Translations under genes and position numbers: made by a program
Shown here: piece by piece, positions 60,492 through 64,000 of the stretch
Numbering within the stretch: the first letter of the stretch is position 1
Layout: each line of letters starts with the position of its first letter
Notes under the pieces: generated by a model
Databases searched by the model: none
What the model was told of the DNA's origin: nothing
Seen by the model: the letters and a program-made list of their open reading frames with translations, nothing else
Assembly (NCBI GenBank): GCA_024235955.1
Contig: JACKLJ010000004.1
Coordinates: 1-64,000, forward strand
Direction: 5' to 3'
DNA: 64,000 nt
DNA from: Burkholderiaceae bacterium
GTDB taxonomy: Bacteria; Pseudomonadota; Gammaproteobacteria; Burkholderiales; Burkholderiaceae_C

Positions 60492-60748
60492 CGACGCTGT
60501 ACCCGCTTCGTTGCCCCCTTAGGGAGCCACATCCGCTTTCGCGATCCACCTTGCCCGGGCGGGCAGGTTGGCATGGGCGTCGGCCCAATTCTTGATGGCA
60601 GGTGGAAATTCTAGCGGGGAACGTCGGCAGGTACAACTGTCATCCCGTCGCCGAGCCAAGCCGCTGGCCCTGCCATGGCTGCCCTCTATGCTCAGTGCGC
60701 TCTGAATGAGTGGTGGGGCATAGACCGCGCCCGGACCGCGCTGGAAGA

Positions 60749-60880
60749 TCACGGCGCTGCCGAAGTGAACCGCTTCAACGCCTCCTGTGCGTGGGCCTCG
60801 CTCTTTGCGTAGAAGAGCTCATAGGCAGAGGACCTACCAGGCCCACCCTCGAAATCCCACTCAGCGGACGCGTTGGCTAG
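60749..60880 (-). pseudogene. Gene fragment cut by the IS481-type element
   Basis: On the minus strand the frame next to the insertion reads ANASAEWDFEGGPGRSSAYE, then LFYAKSEAHAQEALKRF, ending with a stop at 60749. It looks like the C-terminus of a protein. Rejoining across the single CTAG gives SNSAARALANASAEW but meets a stop 24 codons upstream, so no complete gene is restored. A second protein-like tail without a start (PPAIKNWADAHANLPARARW) ends at 60519. Confidence 0.45.
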
Positions 60881-61902
60881 GTGTTATGTCTCAATAGGTT
60901 GTTCACCCGGAAGAGTCTGGGAGACTGGAGTTACGACGCTTCAGAACTGTCCAGAAGGAACGACCGGGTGAACAGCCACAAGAATGCCAGATTGACCTTT
61001 GAAGGGCGCAAATTGCTCATTGACCGCATTGCGGAAACGGGGCTGATGGCGGTGGCCGAGACTGCCGGCATCAGCGCGCGCACCGCCCGTAAGTGGCTCA
61101 AACGCTTTGACCAGCAGGGCCTGGCAGGCCTGCTCGACCGCAGTTCGCGCCCGGCCAGAACGCGCACGAGCCTGGATGCGGCGCTGTGCGAGCGCGTCGA
61201 GCAGCTCCGTCGTGCGCGTATGCCCATGCGGCGCATCGCCCTGGTCGTCGGACGCAGCGCGGCTACCGTCAGCCGCCTGCTGGCCCGCCTGGGGCTGTCC
61301 AGCCTCAAAGCGCTCGAGTCGCCCGTGCCGCCGGTGTGCTACGAGCGCGAGGCACCGGGCGAGCTGCTGCACATGGACACCAAGAAACTCGGGCGCATCG
61401 TGGTCACCGGCCATCGCGTCACAGGCGATCGGCGCGCCCACACGCGCGGCGCGGGCTGGGAGTTTGCGCACGTGGCCATCGATGACCACTCCCGAGCCGG
61501 CTTTGTGCAGATGCACGATGACGAACGCAAGGGCTCGGCCGTGGCCTTCTTGCAAGCCGCGGTGGCTCACTACGCCGCTCTGGGCGTGACCATCAAGCGC
61601 CTGATCACTGACAACGGCTCGGCCTATCGCTCGCGGCTGTTTGCCAAGACCTGCCAGGCCCTGGGCATCAAGCACACCTTCACCAAACCCTACCGGCCCC
61701 AGACCAATGGCAAGGCCGAGCGCTTCATCCAGACGCTGCTGCGCGAGTGGGCCTATGGCCGTATCTGGACCGACAGCAACGAGCGCACCGCCTGGCTACC
61801 TGCCTTCCTGAGCTACTACAACGTCCGAAGGCAGCACTCGGCCTTGGGCTACAAGCCCCCAGCCTCCCGTCTCGGCGGGAATAACCTATTGCAACTCAAC
61901 AG
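60881..61902 (+). mobile_element. IS481-type insertion sequence, CTAG target duplication
   Basis: The 1022-bp element is flanked by CTAG on both sides (60877-60880 and 61903-61906). The terminal inverted repeats are imperfect. The left end has gtgttatgtctcaataggtt and the right end (reverse strand) ctgttgagttgcaataggtt, sharing caataggtt and tgtt. It carries one intact transposase gene. IS481 members are known to insert at CTAG-containing sites, which agrees. Confidence 0.88.
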
Positions 61903-61906
61903 CTAG
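60968..61906 (+). CDS. IS481-family transposase
   Basis: A 312-residue DDE enzyme from GTG 60968. The N-terminal helix-turn-helix has MAVAETAGISARTARKWLKR followed by LLDRSSRPARTRT. The catalytic triad is visible: Asp in GELLHMDTKKLGRIV, Asp in RLITDNGSAYRS and Glu in TNGKAERFIQTLLREW. The ending YYNVRRQHSALGYKPPASRL is typical. The stop codon TAG (61904-61906) lies within the target-site CTAG, so the host target sequence completes the gene. The upstream in-frame stretch from 60881 overlaps the left inverted repeat and is not conserved. Confidence 0.93.
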   Translation: MNSHKNARLTFEGRKLLIDRIAETGLMAVAETAGISARTARKWLKRFDQQGLAGLLDRSSRPARTRTSLDAALCERVEQLRRARMPMRRIALVVGRSAATVSRLLARLGLSSLKALESPVPPVCYEREAPGELLHMDTKKLGRIVVTGHRVTGDRRAHTRGAGWEFAHVAIDDHSRAGFVQMHDDERKGSAVAFLQAAVAHYAALGVTIKRLITDNGSAYRSRLFAKTCQALGIKHTFTKPYRPQTNGKAERFIQTLLREWAYGRIWTDSNERTAWLPAFLSYYNVRRQHSALGYKPPASRLGGNNLLQLNS

Positions 61907-62160
61907 TGCGCGGGCGGCGGAGTTGCTTGACGGATTGGGCTGGATGGCTTGACGGGCCGTTGGTCACGCTCCTCGGCGGCTGGGTTTGCGGGTCCTTCCT
62001 GACCTCACCCGTTGCGGGTAATTCGCGCCCCGATCCCCGACTGTGCAGCGGGTGTTCTATGGGGGGTTAAGTGAAGGAGCGCAAGCGTCTGGGAATGCAG
62101 TAACTTTTTCCTAATTTGATAGCAGTTGCCGGGTTACTGTAAAAGTTACGGCAAGATCAC
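61907..62160. other. Gene-free region between the IS and the tRNA
   Basis: No gene is evident. The stretch 61910-61965 repeats cttgacgg twice. From 62100 the sequence turns AT-rich (taactttttcctaatttgat). Inverted arms gccgggt (62128-62134) and acccggc (62159-62165) enclose ttactgtaaaagttacgg. Confidence 0.5.
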
Positions 62161-62171
62161 CCGGCTTCATG

Positions 62172-62198
62172 CGGACGTTAGCGCACTTATACGGAAAT
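62172..62198 (+). repeat. Direct repeat beside tRNA, copy 1
   Basis: Contains gcggacgttagcgcacttat, then acgga. It is a diverged match to 62236-62261 on the other side of the terminator, at about 80% identity. Confidence 0.55.
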
Positions 62199-62200
62199 GA

Positions 62201-62235
62201 AAAAGGCCCTAAGATGTTGATTCTTAGGGCCTTTT
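62201..62235. terminator. Terminator downstream of tRNA-Met
   Basis: A 14-bp perfect stem, aaaaggccctaaga (62201-62214) / tcttagggcctttt (62222-62235). A T-run follows it on the minus strand (cctttttcatttcc). It ends the minus-strand tRNA transcript about 30 bp after the CCA. Confidence 0.93.
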
Positions 62236-62261
62236 GGACGTTCACGCACTCATGCGGAACT
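62236..62261 (+). repeat. Direct repeat beside tRNA, copy 2
   Basis: Contains ggacgttcacgcactcatgc, then ggaact. It shares ggacgtt, cgcact, at and cgga in order with 62172-62198. Sited at a tRNA 3' end, it may be an old attachment-site duplication. Confidence 0.55.
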
Positions 62262-62266
62262 ACATT

Positions 62267-62343
62267 TGGTGGTGGTAGGTGGAATCGAACCACCGACCTT
62301 GGGGTTATGAATCCCACGCTCTAACCGTCTGAGCTATACCACC
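62267..62343 (-). tRNA. tRNA-Met (anticodon CAT)
   Basis: A 77-nt tRNA on the minus strand. The acceptor stem is ggtggta/taccacc, with discriminator A and an encoded CCA. The D arm is gctcagacggttagagc. The anticodon stem-loop is tggga ttcataa cccca with CAT. The T arm is ggtgg ttcgatt ccacc. The anticodon could also mark tRNA-Ile2 (lysidine-modified CAT). Elongator Met is judged more likely from memory of Burkholderiales sequences. It is the right border of the accessory segment. Confidence 0.93.
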
Positions 62344-62357
62344 GATGGAACCGCGCA

Positions 62358-63887
62358 TTATAGGGGTTTTTGGGCGCCTGTGGCCGCAGGCAGGCGGGCC
62401 AGTTCCTCGGACACCAGGCGCACGATCAGGCGGTCCAGCGTGTCGACCGAGTAGTTGCGCACGTCGTGCACGGTCTCGGTGCCGGGGCCGCTGCCGGGGC
62501 GGTTGCGGTCGCGGTAGGTCAGGAACACGAAGCGCCCGCCGGTGTACTGCGCGATCTGGCGCTGGATGTATTCACCCTGCGGGTCGAGCCCGCTGGCGCC
62601 CACGCTGAAGATCTTGATGCCCTTGCCCAGCGCGGCCATCATGTCGTCGTCGTACTGCGGGCCGCCGTAGTTGAGGTGCGGGTGCGCGTCGGCCAGCAGC
62701 ACCATCAGGCGGGTGGCGCCGCTGCCGCGCCAGTTGAGGGCGTGCACGGCTTCGTGCAGCGCTTCGTTCATGGCCTCGGGGTTGTCGCCGCCGCCGTCGG
62801 CCTGCAGCTGGTCGAGCACCTGCTGGAAGCCGGTCAGGTCGTTGGTGAAGTCGTGGCTGCGCAGCAGGAACGCGTCTCCGCGGTCGCGGTAGGCCACCAG
62901 GCCGAAGCAGGTGTCGGGCCGGCTGGGCAGGCGAGCCACCTCGTCGGCGATGGTGTGCAGCGTGGCGCGCAGGCGCGCGATCTCGTCGCCCATGGAGCCG
63001 GTGGCGTCCACCAGGAACACCAGGTCCAGCCGCGCGCGGGCCGGCGGTGCGGTGGCGTCGAGCACGATGTCGAGCGCGCTCTGCTGGCCGCGCTTCAGCA
63101 CGCCGGTGGTCCGGGCCACGCCCTGGCGCACGGTCACCTCGTAGCGCTGGCTGGCACCGGCGTCGAAGGCGTCGGGCGCGATCCATGCGCGGCCGGCGGT
63201 GTCGGTGCGTGCCCACATGGCGCCGCCGCTGCTGCCACGCACGGCCACCTCGGCGTCGGGCACGGGGCGGCCCCCGGGGTCGCGCACCTGCAGCAGCGTG
63301 CGCCCGCGCACTTCGCGCGGGCGGTGCGGCACGTCGGTGCGGGCGCGGAAGGCCAGGTACTCGGCGACGTCGGCGTTGTCGTCGACCATGCCGGCGGTGA
63401 CGGGCGCGCCCGCCTGCTGCGGCGCCGCGGCGGCGCCGCGTGCCAGCGGCGCGAGCTTGCCGGAGGGCGGCGGCGCGGGCATGGGTGGTGGCGCCGGCAG
63501 CGCTTCGGCGGGCGCTGCGGCGTCGGCCACCGTGCGTTCGGCCATCGCCACTGCCGCGGGTGCCGGGCGGGCATGGCGGCCCGCGCCGCCGATCTGCAGC
63601 GGGCCGCCGCCGGGCTCGACGTAGGTGCGGACCGGCCGCGCACAGCTGGTGGCCGAAGGCGCCTGGAAATTTGGCGTCTGGCTGCCGGGCTCCTCGGGGA
63701 AGCGCAGGGCCGCGCGATCCACGGTGAACACGTCGGCCGGCGCTGGCGCGGCCCAGGCGATGGGCGTGGCGACCGCCGGGGCCGCGGCGTGTGTGAGCGC
63801 GCCTTGCGCGGCACCGGCCGGGGCGGCCAGCAGCGCGGCGGCGGTCAGCGCCGCCAGGGCGCGGGTGGTGGGTCGTTGGGCGAACAT
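62358..63887 (-). CDS. Exported VWA-domain protein
   Basis: A 509-residue protein from ATG 63887, which has an aaggag Shine-Dalgarno. A signal peptide (RALAALTAAALLAAPAGAAQ) is followed by a Pro/Ala-rich region to about residue 170 and a carboxypeptidase-like beta repeat with LLQVRDPGGRPVPDAEVAVR (about 205-270). The von Willebrand A domain (about 290-490) has the MIDAS motif LVFLVDATGSMGDEIARL, with Thr replacing Ser at the usual DxSxS first position, and LMVLLADAHPHLNYGGPQYD. VWA proteins of this type bind partners through a divalent metal. The partner is unknown. The gene ends 14 bp before the tRNA. Confidence 0.88.
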   Translation of the reverse strand: MFAQRPTTRALAALTAAALLAAPAGAAQGALTHAAAPAVATPIAWAAPAPADVFTVDRAALRFPEEPGSQTPNFQAPSATSCARPVRTYVEPGGGPLQIGGAGRHARPAPAAVAMAERTVADAAAPAEALPAPPPMPAPPPSGKLAPLARGAAAAPQQAGAPVTAGMVDDNADVAEYLAFRARTDVPHRPREVRGRTLLQVRDPGGRPVPDAEVAVRGSSGGAMWARTDTAGRAWIAPDAFDAGASQRYEVTVRQGVARTTGVLKRGQQSALDIVLDATAPPARARLDLVFLVDATGSMGDEIARLRATLHTIADEVARLPSRPDTCFGLVAYRDRGDAFLLRSHDFTNDLTGFQQVLDQLQADGGGDNPEAMNEALHEAVHALNWRGSGATRLMVLLADAHPHLNYGGPQYDDDMMAALGKGIKIFSVGASGLDPQGEYIQRQIAQYTGGRFVFLTYRDRNRPGSGPGTETVHDVRNYSVDTLDRLIVRLVSEELARLPAATGAQKPL

Positions 63888-64000
63888 GCCGGCTCCTTCT
63901 AGGTGTTGGAGCAGCATGAAACGGTGGGGGGCCGCGCGCGGGGTTGGCGGTGGGCGACCGAAAGTGAAACGCCCGGTAACGGCAGCACAACCGCAAGCGG
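63888..64000. other. Right edge, no gene seen
   Basis: The 113 bases upstream of the VWA gene carry its Shine-Dalgarno (63891-63897, reverse) and otherwise no recognisable gene or hairpin. Confidence 0.5.

Noticed and set aside
61907..61990. Integron attC site next to the IS481-type element
   Set aside because: Repeated cttgacgg and a palindromic feel were noticed, but no GTTRRRY/RYYYAAC core pair was found.

Overview
The window is a GC-rich (roughly 65-70%) stretch of a betaproteobacterial chromosome. Gene content and order point to Burkholderiales, most likely Comamonadaceae: pilS-pilR next to ampD, nrdA-nrdB, accB-accC-prmA followed by a DUF3426 protein, a KAAAKKAPAKKA histone H1-like gene, an IPTL-CTERM protein, and ccsA-like plus PP0621-type genes divergent from ffh. 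The genus cannot be fixed from sequence reading alone.

Layout. 0-6.6 kb: an RNB-family exoribonuclease running off the left edge, a YqiA-like esterase, rodA, a YegP-type protein and a phospholipase D/cardiolipin synthase lipoprotein. 6.7-8.5 kb: an IS110-family (IS1111-group) element flanked by two diverged copies of a roughly 100-bp repeat. 8.5-21 kb: IPTL-CTERM surface protein, CoA-transferase, DUF2905, MidA-type methyltransferase, MarC, pteridine-reductase-like SDR plus folB, an exported beta-helix protein, ttcA, a histidine phosphatase, a D-threonine-aldolase-like enzyme, and a fused fatty acid hydroxylase/YhhN membrane protein. 21-28 kb: two Lrp-type regulators, glmS, a 29-residue membrane peptide gene, a VOC protein and a lone aceE. 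28-38 kb: mpl, an acyl-CoA ligase, a thioredoxin-like protein, accB-accC, prmA, a DUF3426 protein, a PfkB kinase and the H1-like protein. 38-50 kb: nrdB and nrdA with two NrdR boxes, ampD, pilR-pilS, a PP0621-like protein, a ccsA-like protein, ffh and a frameshifted low-molecular-weight tyrosine phosphatase gene. 50-57.8 kb: NlpC/P60 lipoprotein, miaB, secreted proteins, an esterase, an OmpR/EnvZ-like pair, and a TMEM165-type manganese exporter behind a yybP-ykoY riboswitch. 57.9-62.2 kb: a lower-GC accessory segment with small unknown genes, a DUF3293 gene and an intact IS481-type element. 62.2-64 kb: tRNA-Met(CAT) with terminator, and a VWA-domain exported protein.

The most striking feature is a dispersed repeat of about 60 bp with the core GATAGCTGCCTGCGCCCG. 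At least 17 copies occur in both orientations between positions 830 and 52,840. Many sit between genes. At least seven lie in frame inside otherwise intact genes (RNB nuclease, MidA, SDR, hydroxylase-YhhN twice, aceE, and the signal peptide of a secreted protein). Others supply start or stop codons. A second, unrelated 60-84-bp palindromic repeat (TTCGACAAGCTCAG type) occurs three times.
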